Positions 40,170 through 49,064 of a DNA stretch of 64,000 bases are shown piece after piece. The stretch spans positions 3,596,001 to 3,660,000 of the forward strand of contig NZ_CP035311.1 in the NCBI RefSeq assembly GCF_004114795.1. Direction: 5' to 3'. The stretch is from Janthinobacterium sp. 17J80-10. Lineage in GTDB: Bacteria > Pseudomonadota > Gammaproteobacteria > Burkholderiales > Burkholderiaceae_D. The notes beneath the pieces are model-generated. The model saw only the letters and a list, made by a program, of their open reading frames with translations, was not told the origin of the DNA and made no database searches. The translations under genes were made by a program, and so were the position numbers. Positions within the stretch are counted from its first letter, which is position 1; every line of letters starts with the position of its first letter.

Positions 40170-41966
40170 TTATCTTTGCGCGATTTCAGACTCGGCTTGG
40201 CGGCGCAATTGATCCTGTAACAACATCAATTCACGATAGCGCTGGCGCGCGGCATCCGTTTGCATGCCGCCGGCTGCCAGCTGTTCCATCTCGGTCTTGA
40301 CGAATTTCATTTTAGTCTGTCGTAGCGCTCCGGCAAGCTCAAGACGCGCGGCATCGCCATCAGATTCTTGATCCGCCGCAATTTCAGCGATCAAATCGTC
40401 AAATTCGCCACCGGCTTCACGCAATTGTTCGGCCAGCGCGGCAAAACTCGCATGCTCGCCCATCGCCCGGCTGGCAGTGACCAGCTGCAGCAAGATTTCT
40501 GCCCGCTCGGGCGCCAGGCGCGCGAGCACATCGAGGGCATCCTGGTCGAGCTCTGCGGCCAGCGCCGGATGGGCAACAAGGATGCGCAGGATTTGCCGCT
40601 CGAGGCCGACCGGCGCAGGCCGGCCGCTGCGCGGAGGCGCTGCACGCGTGCGCGCTACCGGCTTGGCCAATTCAAACAGGGTTTCGATTTCGGCGGGCGT
40701 GGACTGGGTCATTTGCGCCAGCCCCCGCACGATTTGCAGGCGCAAGGCGGAGGCTGGCAAGGCTTGCAGCATCGGCTTGGCATCGAATTGCGCGCGAGCA
40801 CGGCCCTCGGCCGTTTGCAAGTCATGCTCGCCGGCGACTTCCTTCAGGAGGAAGCGCGACAGCGGCATGGCATCCTTGATTTGATCGTCGAAAGCGGGGG
40901 CGCCGAATTCGCGCACATAGCTGTCGGGGTCATGCTCAGGCGGCAGAAACAGGAACTTGATCGCCTTGTTGTCGCCGGCATAGGGCAGGCATGCTTCCAG
41001 CGCGCGGCGCGCAGCGCGGCGCCCGGCCTTGTCGCCATCGAAGCTGAAAACCACATGGTCGGTCTGGCGCAAGAGCTTTTGCACATGAATCGGCGTGCAG
41101 GCAGTGCCCAGGGTGGCGACTGCCTGCGGAAAACCAAGCTGGGCCAGCGCCACTACATCCATGTAGCCTTCGGTCACCAGCACGTAGCCGGCTTCGCGGA
41201 TGGCCTGGCGCGCCTCGAAGAGGCCATACAGTTCGCTGCCCTTCTGGAACAGCGGCGTTTCCGGAGAATTGAGGTATTTTGGCTCGCCCTGGTCGAGCAC
41301 GCGCCCGCCAAAACCGATGACCTGGCCCTTGGTGTTGCGGATCGGGAACATAATGCGGTCACGGAAGCGGTCATAGCGCTTGCGTCCGGCACCCTCTTCC
41401 TCGCTCTTGTCGATGACCAGGCCGGCTTCGACCAATGCATCATTTTGATATTCCGGAAAAACCGTGCGCAGGCTATCCCAGCCATCAGGCGCATAGCCAA
41501 TGCCGAAACGGGCAGCGATTTCCCCGGAAAGCCCGCGTTTTTGCAGGTAGGCGATGGCGTTCTGGGCGCCGCGCAATTGCTGGCGATAATGGTCGCAGGC
41601 GCGCGTCATGACATCCGACAGCGCCAGCGTTTTGGCTTGCGCTTCGGCGCGCTGCGCCGGCGGCAGGCGGTCGTCGCTGTCCGGCACCACCATGCCGACG
41701 CCTTGCGCCAGGTCCTTGACCGCATCGACGAAGCCGACGCCGGAATATTCGATCAGAAAACCGATCGCGGTGCCGTGCGCCCCGCAACCGAAGCAGTGGT
41801 AAAACTGCTTGGACGGGCTGACGGTAAAGCTGGGGGATTTTTCGTTATGGAAGGGGCACAGCCCCATGAAATTGGCGCCGCCCTTCTTCAACTGGACATA
41901 CTTGCCCACCACGTCGACGATGTCGACCCGGTTGAGCAAGTCCTGGATGAAGGATTGCGGGATCAC
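40170..41966 (-). CDS. dnaG: DNA primase
   Basis: A 598-residue replication primase. The N-terminal zinc ribbon (CPFHNEKSPSF...YHCFGCGAHG) is at about residues 37-65. The TOPRIM core has VTEGYMDVVALA and the metal-binding FSFDGDKAGRRAA, and a C-terminal DnaB-interaction domain follows. The start is GTG at 41966; the nearby ATG is out of frame. It is 9 bp downstream of yqeY in the macromolecular synthesis block. Confidence 0.97.
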   Translation of the reverse strand: MIPQSFIQDLLNRVDIVDVVGKYVQLKKGGANFMGLCPFHNEKSPSFTVSPSKQFYHCFGCGAHGTAIGFLIEYSGVGFVDAVKDLAQGVGMVVPDSDDRLPPAQRAEAQAKTLALSDVMTRACDHYRQQLRGAQNAIAYLQKRGLSGEIAARFGIGYAPDGWDSLRTVFPEYQNDALVEAGLVIDKSEEEGAGRKRYDRFRDRIMFPIRNTKGQVIGFGGRVLDQGEPKYLNSPETPLFQKGSELYGLFEARQAIREAGYVLVTEGYMDVVALAQLGFPQAVATLGTACTPIHVQKLLRQTDHVVFSFDGDKAGRRAARRALEACLPYAGDNKAIKFLFLPPEHDPDSYVREFGAPAFDDQIKDAMPLSRFLLKEVAGEHDLQTAEGRARAQFDAKPMLQALPASALRLQIVRGLAQMTQSTPAEIETLFELAKPVARTRAAPPRSGRPAPVGLERQILRILVAHPALAAELDQDALDVLARLAPERAEILLQLVTASRAMGEHASFAALAEQLREAGGEFDDLIAEIAADQESDGDAARLELAGALRQTKMKFVKTEMEQLAAGGMQTDAARQRYRELMLLQDQLRRQAESEIAQR

Positions 41967-41975
41967 GGGGTTGCA

Positions 41976-42425
41976 TCAACCCTTGGAGAGCGCTGCCTTC
42001 ACTTGCGCCGAAACCGCCGTCATGTCGGCACGCCCCGCCAGCTTGGCTTTCAGCACGCCCATCACCTTGCCCATGTCTTGCGGGCCGGCAGCGCCGGTAG
42101 CGGCGATGGCAGCGGCGACTTCAGCCTGCACTTCGGCGTCCGAAAGCGCAGCTGGCATGTAGGCCGTCAGAATAACAAGCTCGGCTTTTTCGATATCGGC
42201 CAGGTCCTGGCGACCGCCGGCTTCGAACTGGGAAATCGAATCCTTGCGCTGCTTGACCATTTTTTCAATGATGGCCAGCACCAGGGTGTCATCGAGCTCG
42301 ACGCGCTCATCGACTTCCTTTTGCTTCATGGCAGCAGTGATCAGACGGATGGCGCCGAGACGGGCACTATCCTTGGCGCGCATGGCGGCCTTCATGTCTT
42401 CGGTGATTTGTTCCTTGAGGCCCAT
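41976..42425 (-). CDS. yqeY: GatB/YqeY domain protein
   Basis: A 149-residue YqeY-like protein, homologous to the tRNA-interacting tail of the GatB amidotransferase subunit. It starts MGLKEQITEDMKAAMRAKD, and MGKVMGVLKAKLAGRADM is the family's C-terminal signature. The start at 42425 has GGAG five bases upstream; a longer frame to 42506 crosses the terminator-like hairpin and is rejected. Genes of this family often lie beside rpsU and dnaG, but the cellular role is poorly defined. Confidence 0.92.
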   Translation of the reverse strand: MGLKEQITEDMKAAMRAKDSARLGAIRLITAAMKQKEVDERVELDDTLVLAIIEKMVKQRKDSISQFEAGGRQDLADIEKAELVILTAYMPAALSDAEVQAEVAAAIAATGAAGPQDMGKVMGVLKAKLAGRADMTAVSAQVKAALSKG

Positions 42426-42459
42426 GCCATCTCCAGTATCGATCAAATCAAAAACGCCA

Positions 42460-42491
42460 AAACCCGCTGCGACCGTTGCCGGAGCGGGTTT
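42460..42491 (-). terminator. Internal terminator or attenuator between rpsU and yqeY
   Basis: On the minus strand, AAACCCGCT (42491-42483) pairs with AGCGGGTTT (42468-42460) and is followed by TGGCGTTTTT. The interrupted T tract suggests partial termination. A comparable internal terminator separates rpsU from dnaG in the classical enterobacterial operon and lowers downstream expression. Confidence 0.6.
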
Positions 42492-42523
42492 GCACCAGAT
42501 CCGCACGCATGCGGAGGTAAAAC

Positions 42524-42736
42524 TTAGAACAGCTTTTTCGGCAATTGCTGGCTGCGGATGCGCTTGTAGTGGCGCTTCACGGCAGCGGCGAGCTTGCGCT
42601 TGCGCTCTGCAGTCGGCTTCTCGTAAAACTCACGCGCACGCAACTCGGTCAGCAGACCGGTTTTTTCGATAGTGCGCTTGAAGCGACGCATGGCAACTTC
42701 GAACGGCTCGTTTTCTTTCAGGCGGATAGTGGTCAT
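42524..42736 (-). CDS. rpsU: 30S ribosomal protein S21
   Basis: A 70-residue basic protein of the small ribosomal subunit. [20 protein letters not shown] and the tail [17 protein letters not shown] match the bacterial S21 family over the full length. It is the first gene of the block running through yqeY, dnaG and rpoD. Confidence 0.97.
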   Translation of the reverse strand: MTTIRLKENEPFEVAMRRFKRTIEKTGLLTELRAREFYEKPTAERKRKLAAAVKRHYKRIRSQQLPKKLF

Positions 42737-42772
42737 GTAAAAATCAAACCGGGAAATAGGGGAAAGAAAAAG

Positions 42773-42801
42773 AGTTTAGCAGGTTTAAACTGGAATGGGA
42801 A
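42773..42801 (-). promoter_or_regulatory. Candidate sigma-70 promoter for rpsU
   Basis: On the minus strand, TTCCCA (42801-42796) and TAAACT (42778-42773) are 17 bp apart, with TG one base before the -10, so it is an extended -10. The start point would be about 30 bases before the rpsU ATG. Confidence 0.5.
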
Positions 42802-42820
42802 GTTTTTTGCCGATCCGCAT

Positions 42821-44017
42821 TCATACAGCCTGCCCGGCAGCCACACCGGACGACCATGCCCACTGGAAATTGTAGCCGCCCAGCCAGCCGGTGACGTCCA
42901 CGGCCTCGCCGATAAAGTACAGGCCGGGGACTTTGGCAGCCATCATGCTTTGCTGTGACAGTTCGCGGGTATCGATGCCGCCACGCGTGACTTCGGCCTT
43001 CTTGTAGCCTTCCGTGCCGTCCGGGACGATGCGCCAGCGGTTGAGCGAATCGCCCAGCTGGCGCAGCTGCTTGTCCGGCAAGTCGGCCAGGCGGGCGTCG
43101 CCTTGCATGCCCTGCACCTGCAGCCAGCTCTCGGCCAGGCGCGCAGGCAGCCATTGCGCCAGCGTATTGGCAAGATTTTTCTTGCTGCTGGCCTTGGCTT
43201 GCAACAAGGTGTCGGTCAAATCCGCCTGTGGCGCCAGGTTGATGGTGAGGGCCATGCCGCTTTGCCAATAGCTGGAAATTTGCAATACGGCCGGCCCTGA
43301 CAGGCCGCGATGGGTAAACAGCAAATCTTCCAGAAAATGGCCGCGGGCTTTCTTTTCGCCGGTCTCGATCGCCACTTCCAGGGCGATACCGGCCAGCGGC
43401 ACAAAGGGTTGCCAGGCGGCGCTGTCAAAAGTCAGCGGCACCAGCGCCGGGCGCGGCTCGACCAGTTTCAGGTCGAACTTGCGGGCGATGCGAAAGGCAA
43501 AGTCGGTCGCGCCGATCTTGGGAATCGACAAGCCGCCGCTGGCCATGACAACACGCTGCGCCAGGATTTCGCCGGCATCGGTCTCGAGCCGAAACCCGTC
43601 GCCCGACTTGCCGATATCGGCCACCTTGCAAGGCATGCGCCAGGCGACATTGCCCTTTTCGCATTCGGCCTGGAGCATGGCGATGATGTCTTCAGCGGAT
43701 GAATCGCAGAACAGCTGTCCCTTGTGCTTTTCATGGAACGGGATGCGGTAGCGCTTGACCAGGTCGATGAAGTCGCGCGCTGTGTAGCGCGACAGCGCGC
43801 TTTTGCAGAAGTGCGGATTCTCGGAAAGATAGTTCTGCGGGCCGGCGTCGATATTGGTGAAATTGCAGCGGCCGCCGCCGGAAATGCGGATTTTTTCGGC
43901 CAGCCGGCTGGCGTGGTCAATCAGGACGACTTTCTGGCCGCGCTGGCCCGCGACTGCGGCGCACATCATGCCGGCGGCGCCGGCGCCGATTACAGCGACA
44001 TCGAATTGGGTGCTCAT
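42821..44017 (-). CDS. HI0933-type NAD(P)/FAD-dependent oxidoreductase
   Basis: A 398-residue flavoprotein. The N-terminal FAD loop is DVAVIGAGAAGMMCA. The family hallmark KIRISGGGRCNFTN follows at about residue 43, and a C-terminal FAD contact GLYFIGEAVDVTGWLGGYN closes the sequence. It is annotated elsewhere as aminoacetone oxidase family; the substrate is not established. It stands alone, 84 bp upstream of rpsU in the same direction. Confidence 0.88.
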   Translation of the reverse strand: MSTQFDVAVIGAGAAGMMCAAVAGQRGQKVVLIDHASRLAEKIRISGGGRCNFTNIDAGPQNYLSENPHFCKSALSRYTARDFIDLVKRYRIPFHEKHKGQLFCDSSAEDIIAMLQAECEKGNVAWRMPCKVADIGKSGDGFRLETDAGEILAQRVVMASGGLSIPKIGATDFAFRIARKFDLKLVEPRPALVPLTFDSAAWQPFVPLAGIALEVAIETGEKKARGHFLEDLLFTHRGLSGPAVLQISSYWQSGMALTINLAPQADLTDTLLQAKASSKKNLANTLAQWLPARLAESWLQVQGMQGDARLADLPDKQLRQLGDSLNRWRIVPDGTEGYKKAEVTRGGIDTRELSQQSMMAAKVPGLYFIGEAVDVTGWLGGYNFQWAWSSGVAAGQAV

Positions 44018-44109
44018 GGATTATGCGGGCTGAATAATCCATGATTGTAAGGCTTTACGCGCGCCTGCCGGCGCACATGTTACGGCTCAGTCCGTATAAA
44101 CCCGCATGC

Positions 44110-44913
44110 CTACATCGTGGCGGCGTATTCCGCCACCAGCGCGTCAGTGTGGGTGATGCCATGGCGATCGGCATGGAAGTCGGCGCAGCGCACCACATCG
44201 CCAATGACGATGATGGCGGGACTGCCCAGTTGCGAAGCCGCCAGATCTTCCGGCAGGCGCCCCAGCGTGGTGATCAGTTGCGCTTGCGTTGTGCCGGTGG
44301 CGGACTGGATCACGGCCACCGGCGTATCGGCAGCCTTGCCGCCCGCCAGCAGCGCTGCCTGGATCTCGCTGCTGCGCCCCACCCCCATGTAAATCACCAG
44401 GGTCAGCGTCAATTTAGCCAGGGCATCCCAATCCGGGTTGGCATCCTTGGTCTTGCCGTGGCCAGTGACGAATACGGCCCCCTGGCTCCAGTCGCGATGC
44501 GTCAACGGGATGCCCAGCGATGCCGGCGCCGCCAGGCCGCTGGAAATGCCATTGACGACCTCGACATCGATGCCGGCGTCGCGCAGATGTTCGCGCTCCT
44601 CGCCGCCGCGGCCGAAGATGAACGGGTCGCCGCCCTTCAACCGCACCACGACGCGCCCGGCTTGTGCTTCTGCAATCATCAGGCGCTCGATGAACGCCTG
44701 CGGCGTCGACTGGCAACCACCGCGCTTGCCGACGTAAACAATGCGCGCCGACGCTGGTGCATGCTCGAGCACTGCCGGATTGACAAGGTCGTCGACCAGC
44801 AGCACATTGGCGCAGCCAATCGCGCGTACGGCCTTGAGGGTGAGCAGTTCCGGATCGCCGGGACCGGCGCCGACGAGATAAACCTTAGCTGGGGATGTCG
44901 TTTGCGTTTGCAT
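44110..44913 (-). CDS. cobA: Uroporphyrinogen-III C-methyltransferase
   Basis: A 267-residue SAM-dependent enzyme that methylates uroporphyrinogen III to precorrin-2, the precursor of siroheme. YLVGAGPGDPELLTLKA is the N-terminal signature, with DDLVNPAVL and VVRLKGGDPFIFGRGGEE following. It has no siroheme-synthase dehydrogenase domain, so the later steps need another gene. Its 5' end overlaps ybiB by 29 bp at the end of the nirBD-nasA operon, which fits supply of siroheme to NirB. Confidence 0.95.
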   Translation of the reverse strand: MQTQTTSPAKVYLVGAGPGDPELLTLKAVRAIGCANVLLVDDLVNPAVLEHAPASARIVYVGKRGGCQSTPQAFIERLMIAEAQAGRVVVRLKGGDPFIFGRGGEEREHLRDAGIDVEVVNGISSGLAAPASLGIPLTHRDWSQGAVFVTGHGKTKDANPDWDALAKLTLTLVIYMGVGRSSEIQAALLAGGKAADTPVAVIQSATGTTQAQLITTLGRLPEDLAASQLGSPAIIVIGDVVRCADFHADRHGITHTDALVAEYAATM

Positions 44914-45889
44914 GATGGATTTGCCTTGTTCGTATCTGTCTTGATACTAGCAAGCAGTGTTCCACCTGTTCTGCGATGGGTGCAGGCACCGGTTGTGTGC
45001 CGGCCAGCGCTTCCTTGATCCAGGAAGCGGTCGTTGCTGCATCACTGGAGGGCGGCAGCGGCGGGATTTCATCGACGACGCCCTGCTTTTGCACCAGAAT
45101 AGTGCGCCGCCCTTCATGAAACCACTCGATCTGCTGGGCCCGGCGCGCATTGGCCACCGTTTCACCTTCCGTGCCGCGCATCAGGAACGCATCGCCCCGT
45201 GCCGCCGGTGCCGCGGTAGTGAAATACTCGGTGAGCATTTCCAGGTACTCCGGGTGGGTGTAGGAACTCAGGCGCAGCGCCGGCTGCACGAAGGGTTGCA
45301 TGATCTTCACCAGCGTGTGGGTCGAACTGCGCACGCCGAGGATGCGGCGCAACGACAGCTGGTGCGCCAGTTTCGGCGCCAGCAAGTCGATCGGCATGAA
45401 GGCAGGCACGCCGCGGGAAAATTCGTCTTGCGCCGCCTGCACCGAGCCGGCCGCCGGCAAGCCGAGTTCGTGGAAAATCTCGGCGGTCGTCACGCGCTTG
45501 GGGTCGTGCAGCACGCCATGCACCAGCACCGGCGCGCCGGCGCGGGCCAGCAGCAACGCCAAAAGCGGCGTCAGGTTGGGCATGTTGCGCGAGCCGTTGT
45601 AGCTGGGGATGACGATCGGCGCATAATCGCCGGCAGGCGCGTGCAATTGCTCGAATGAGCGCTCGGCGGCATCGAGGAAACCGGCCAGTTCCTCGACCGA
45701 TTCGCCCTTGATGCGCATGGCCAACAAGATGGCGCCCAGTTCCAGGTCGGAGACGCGGCCATCGAGCATCGCCGCATACATCAGGTCGGCATCGGCGCGC
45801 GTCAGGCTGCGCGCGCCATCCTTGCCGCGCCCGATTTCCTTGATGAAGCGGGCGGCGGCGAGGGGTTGGTTGTCGTGTAAGGAGTCCAT
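44885..45889 (-). CDS. ybiB: YbiB-like DNA-binding protein (anthranilate phosphoribosyltransferase fold)
   Basis: A 334-residue relative of TrpD. AAILLAMRIKGES-like helices open the protein (seen as LELGAILLAMRIKGES), followed by YNGSRNMPNLTPLLALLLA and VLVHGVLHDPKRVT. The TrpD phosphate-binding glycine motif is not intact. E. coli YbiB binds nucleic acid and lacks transferase activity. It lies between nasA (28 bp) and cobA (29-bp overlap), so it is co-transcribed with nitrate genes; its role there is unknown. Confidence 0.85.
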   Translation of the reverse strand: MDSLHDNQPLAAARFIKEIGRGKDGARSLTRADADLMYAAMLDGRVSDLELGAILLAMRIKGESVEELAGFLDAAERSFEQLHAPAGDYAPIVIPSYNGSRNMPNLTPLLALLLARAGAPVLVHGVLHDPKRVTTAEIFHELGLPAAGSVQAAQDEFSRGVPAFMPIDLLAPKLAHQLSLRRILGVRSSTHTLVKIMQPFVQPALRLSSYTHPEYLEMLTEYFTTAAPAARGDAFLMRGTEGETVANARRAQQIEWFHEGRRTILVQKQGVVDEIPPLPPSSDAATTASWIKEALAGTQPVPAPIAEQVEHCLLVSRQIRTRQIHHANANDIPS

Positions 45890-45917
45890 GCGCGAAGCTT
45901 ACTACGAATGGCGCCTT

Positions 45918-48689
45918 CTACGCTGCTGCCTTCATCGAGGTTTGCTGCACAAGAATGATTTTCTTCAGTTCCGGCACGCACGAGCCGCAATTGGTGCCGC
46001 ACTTGAGCTTGGCCTGCAAGCCGGCGAGGCGTCCATCGGCGTCGCCTGGCAAGCCCGCCAGAGAATCAAAGATCTCGCTTTCTGATACATTAAAGCAGTT
46101 GCAAACGATCTTGCCGCGCGACTTGAATCCTTGCGGCGCCTGACTCGATGGCATCAGCAGCAGGCGGCCCAGCGCAGCGACCGATTGCCCGCCTTCGAGG
46201 TATTCCTTGAGCCAATGTTCGGCAGAAGTATCGCCCGCCAGCGCGACTGCCGCCAGCTTGCCATCCCTGACCATGATGCGACGCGTATTGCCACGTTTTT
46301 TGTCGTCATAACGCAATACCTCGGCGCCCACCAGCTGAAATTTTGCCTCGATTTCGGCCAGCAATTGTGGCTCGGCGGCATAATCGTCCGCCGCCCGGAA
46401 CAGCACACCGACCTGCTCACGCCCGAACAGCGTGCATGAAGCGTAGGCAAAGCGGCGCATGAACGGGCGCAAGGCAGCCTGCAAGGCCAGCACCTGGGAT
46501 TGATCGACCCAGCCGAATACCAGAAAGCGCCACGGCAACTCCGCCTTGAGAATCTTGGCAGCCGCATGCTTCAGCTCGGGCTGCTTCGAATACGGGTCGA
46601 AGGCCGGCACGGTCAGGGCATTGACGCCATAGCTGCCGTCACCGTCATGGCCGCGCCCGGAGACATACTCCTCACCCCAGTGCATGCCGATGAAGGCTTG
46701 CCCGGCACGGATATCGTCACCGGCCACTGCCGGCAGGATTTGCGAGCCGCGCCGGCTGGTCACGTGCACCAGGTCGCCCTGCTTGATGAAGCGCCGCTCC
46801 ATGTCTTGCGCTGCCATGATCACTGCCGGCTCGGACTGGTGCGCAAACAGTTGCGCCACAGTGCCGGTGCGGCTCATGCCATGCCACTGATCGCGCAGGC
46901 GCCCTGTGGTCAGGCGGAAGGGGTAGCGCGCATCGACCGGCTCGGCCACCGGCTGATACACCGTATCGACGAACTTTGCGCGGCCGCTGGCAGTGGGGAA
47001 CACGCCATCTTCGTACAGGCGTTTCTTGCCGCCCGCAGCGCCTTGCGGGTAGGGCCATTGTTGCGGCCCCTGCTGCTCGAGGATTTCATAGCTGAGGCCG
47101 GTAATGTCGAGGTCGCGCCCGCGCGTGGATTCCCGGTGCTCGTTCCAGATCTCCTCGGTAGTCTCATACGGAAACAGTGTGCGCTCACGTCCCAGCAAGG
47201 CTTCCAGCTTGCGCGCAAAGCGGATCGCAATTTCCCAGTCGTGCAGCGTCTCGCCGGGCTTGTCGAGTGCGGCTTGCAGGCGCGTGATGCGGCGCTCGGA
47301 ATTGGTAACAGTACCTTCCTTTTCGCTCCAGGTGGTCGCAGGCAAAAGGATGTCGGCGTAATCGACGCTGGCAGTCGTCTTGTAGGCGTCCTGCACGATC
47401 ACCAGCTCGGCTTTACGCAAGGCTTCGCGGATCAGCTTCTGGTCGGGCATCGATTGCGCCGGGTTGGTACAGACGATCCAGAGGATCTTGATTTCACCGG
47501 TCCGCACCGCCTCGAACATTTCGACCGCGGTCTTGCCGGGCTTGGCGGGCACGTCGTCGATGCCCCACAGGCGCGCCACTTCGGCGCGATGCGCGGGATT
47601 GGCCAGGTCGCGATGGGCCGACAGCAGGTTGGCCATGCCGCCGACTTCGCGCCCGCCCATGGCATTGGGCTGGCCGGTCAGCGAAAACGGTCCGGCGCCA
47701 GGCTTGCCGATCTGGGCGGTCGCCAGGTGCAGGTTGATCAGGGCCGCATTCTTGGCGGTGCCGGAAGCCGACTGGTTCAGACCCTGGCAATACAGCGACA
47801 GGCTGGCCCTGGACTGGCCGAAGAGGCGTGCCGCCGCCACCAGGTCTTCTTCGCGGATGCCGCACACCTCGGCAACGTAAGCCGGGGTATAGTCGCGCAC
47901 GGTCTGCTTGAGTGCAGCAAAACCTTCAGTGTGCGCCTCGATGTAAGCGGTATCGACCAGGTCTTCCCACAGGCAGATGTGCAGCATGCCGTTAAACAGC
48001 GCAACGTCGGTGCCCGGCAGAATCGGCAGGAACAAATCGGCTTCACGCGCGGTGTCGGTCTTGCGTGGGTCGGCGACGATCACTTTCATGTTCGGGTTGG
48101 CCTGGCGCGCTGCTTCCAGACGGCGGTACAGGATCGGATGCGCATAGGCGGTATTGGAGCCGACGATGAACACCACATCGGCCAGGGCAATGTCCTCGTA
48201 GCATGCCGGCGGCGCATCCGCCCCCAGGGTTTGCTTGTAGCCGGCGACGGCGCTCGACATGCACAGGCGCGAATTGGTGTCGACATTGTTGGTGCCGATT
48301 AAACCCTTGGCGAGCTTGTTGAAGACGTAATAGTCCTCGGTCAGCAACTGGCCAGAGATGTAAAAACCGACACTGTCGGGCCCGTGCGCAGCGATGGTGT
48401 TGGCGAATGTCTTTGCCATGAAATCCAGGCTGGCATCCCACGTCGTGCGCTCGCGCGTGCCTGCTCGCGCCGTACGCATTTCCGGGTAGAGCGCGCGCGC
48501 CTGCTGCTGCAGCACCGGGCTGGCAGACAAATGCAGCGTGCTGCCCTTGGTGCACAGGCGGCCAAAATTGGCCGGATGGTCGGGATCGCCCTTGACGCCG
48601 GTCACCTGCTGGCCGTCGGATTCAATGATCACGCCGCAGCCGACACCGCAATAGCAGCAAGTCGCCTTGGTTTGCCGGAGTTCGCTCAT
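45918..48689 (-). CDS. nasA: Assimilatory nitrate reductase catalytic subunit with C-terminal [2Fe-2S] domain
   Basis: A 923-residue cytoplasmic molybdenum enzyme reducing nitrate to nitrite. N-terminal cysteines C11, C14, C18 and C46 bind a [4Fe-4S] cluster. Mo-bisMGD-binding motifs such as NVDTNSRLCMSSAVAGYK, GSNTAYAHPIL and LTGQPNAMGGREVGGM follow. The last ~60 residues hold CNCF...CGTNCGSC, a BFD-type [2Fe-2S] domain found in some assimilatory enzymes. It overlaps nirD by 4 bp, so translation is coupled. There is no membrane anchor or Tat signal, consistent with assimilation rather than respiration. Confidence 0.96.
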   Translation of the reverse strand: MSELRQTKATCCYCGVGCGVIIESDGQQVTGVKGDPDHPANFGRLCTKGSTLHLSASPVLQQQARALYPEMRTARAGTRERTTWDASLDFMAKTFANTIAAHGPDSVGFYISGQLLTEDYYVFNKLAKGLIGTNNVDTNSRLCMSSAVAGYKQTLGADAPPACYEDIALADVVFIVGSNTAYAHPILYRRLEAARQANPNMKVIVADPRKTDTAREADLFLPILPGTDVALFNGMLHICLWEDLVDTAYIEAHTEGFAALKQTVRDYTPAYVAEVCGIREEDLVAAARLFGQSRASLSLYCQGLNQSASGTAKNAALINLHLATAQIGKPGAGPFSLTGQPNAMGGREVGGMANLLSAHRDLANPAHRAEVARLWGIDDVPAKPGKTAVEMFEAVRTGEIKILWIVCTNPAQSMPDQKLIREALRKAELVIVQDAYKTTASVDYADILLPATTWSEKEGTVTNSERRITRLQAALDKPGETLHDWEIAIRFARKLEALLGRERTLFPYETTEEIWNEHRESTRGRDLDITGLSYEILEQQGPQQWPYPQGAAGGKKRLYEDGVFPTASGRAKFVDTVYQPVAEPVDARYPFRLTTGRLRDQWHGMSRTGTVAQLFAHQSEPAVIMAAQDMERRFIKQGDLVHVTSRRGSQILPAVAGDDIRAGQAFIGMHWGEEYVSGRGHDGDGSYGVNALTVPAFDPYSKQPELKHAAAKILKAELPWRFLVFGWVDQSQVLALQAALRPFMRRFAYASCTLFGREQVGVLFRAADDYAAEPQLLAEIEAKFQLVGAEVLRYDDKKRGNTRRIMVRDGKLAAVALAGDTSAEHWLKEYLEGGQSVAALGRLLLMPSSQAPQGFKSRGKIVCNCFNVSESEIFDSLAGLPGDADGRLAGLQAKLKCGTNCGSCVPELKKIILVQQTSMKAAA

Positions 48690-49039
48690 GCAGCCTTCGC
48701 CTCCATGCCGAGCGTATTCAATTCATTGACGTCCAGGTGTACCTTGCCATCCTCGACCTTGACGGCGAATCTGGTAGTGCATCCCTCATCCGGCGAAACT
48801 GCGCAGCCGGAGGCAAGTTCAATGTTCCAGTTGTGCAGCGGGCAGGCGACTTTTTCACCGAAGACGATGCCTTGCGACAGCGGTCCGCCCTTGTGCGGGC
48901 ACTTGTCCAGCAGCGCAAACACCTTGTCTTCGCTATTGCGAAATACGGCAACATTCGTCTGGCCGGCGCGCTGCACGACGCGCGCGCCCAGTACAGGGAT
49001 GTCGTCTACCTGGCAAATTGATTTCCATTGTTGAGTCAT
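48686..49039 (-). CDS. nirD: Nitrite reductase (NADH) small subunit
   Basis: A 117-residue NirD protein with a Rieske-like fold. CPHKGGPLSQG and CPLHNWNIELASG occupy the positions of the Rieske boxes, and unlike many NirD proteins the Cys-His pairs are retained here. It works with NirB to reduce nitrite to ammonium. It lies 25 bp after nirB and overlaps nasA. Confidence 0.95.
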   Translation of the reverse strand: MTQQWKSICQVDDIPVLGARVVQRAGQTNVAVFRNSEDKVFALLDKCPHKGGPLSQGIVFGEKVACPLHNWNIELASGCAVSPDEGCTTRFAVKVEDGKVHLDVNELNTLGMEAKAA

Positions 49040-49064
49040 GGCAGTTCCTTGTTCGATAGATGAA

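Noticed and set aside
40368-42527. A 719-codon open frame opposite dnaG and yqeY
   Set aside because: It spans two genuine genes in antisense and is explained by GC-rich codon bias.
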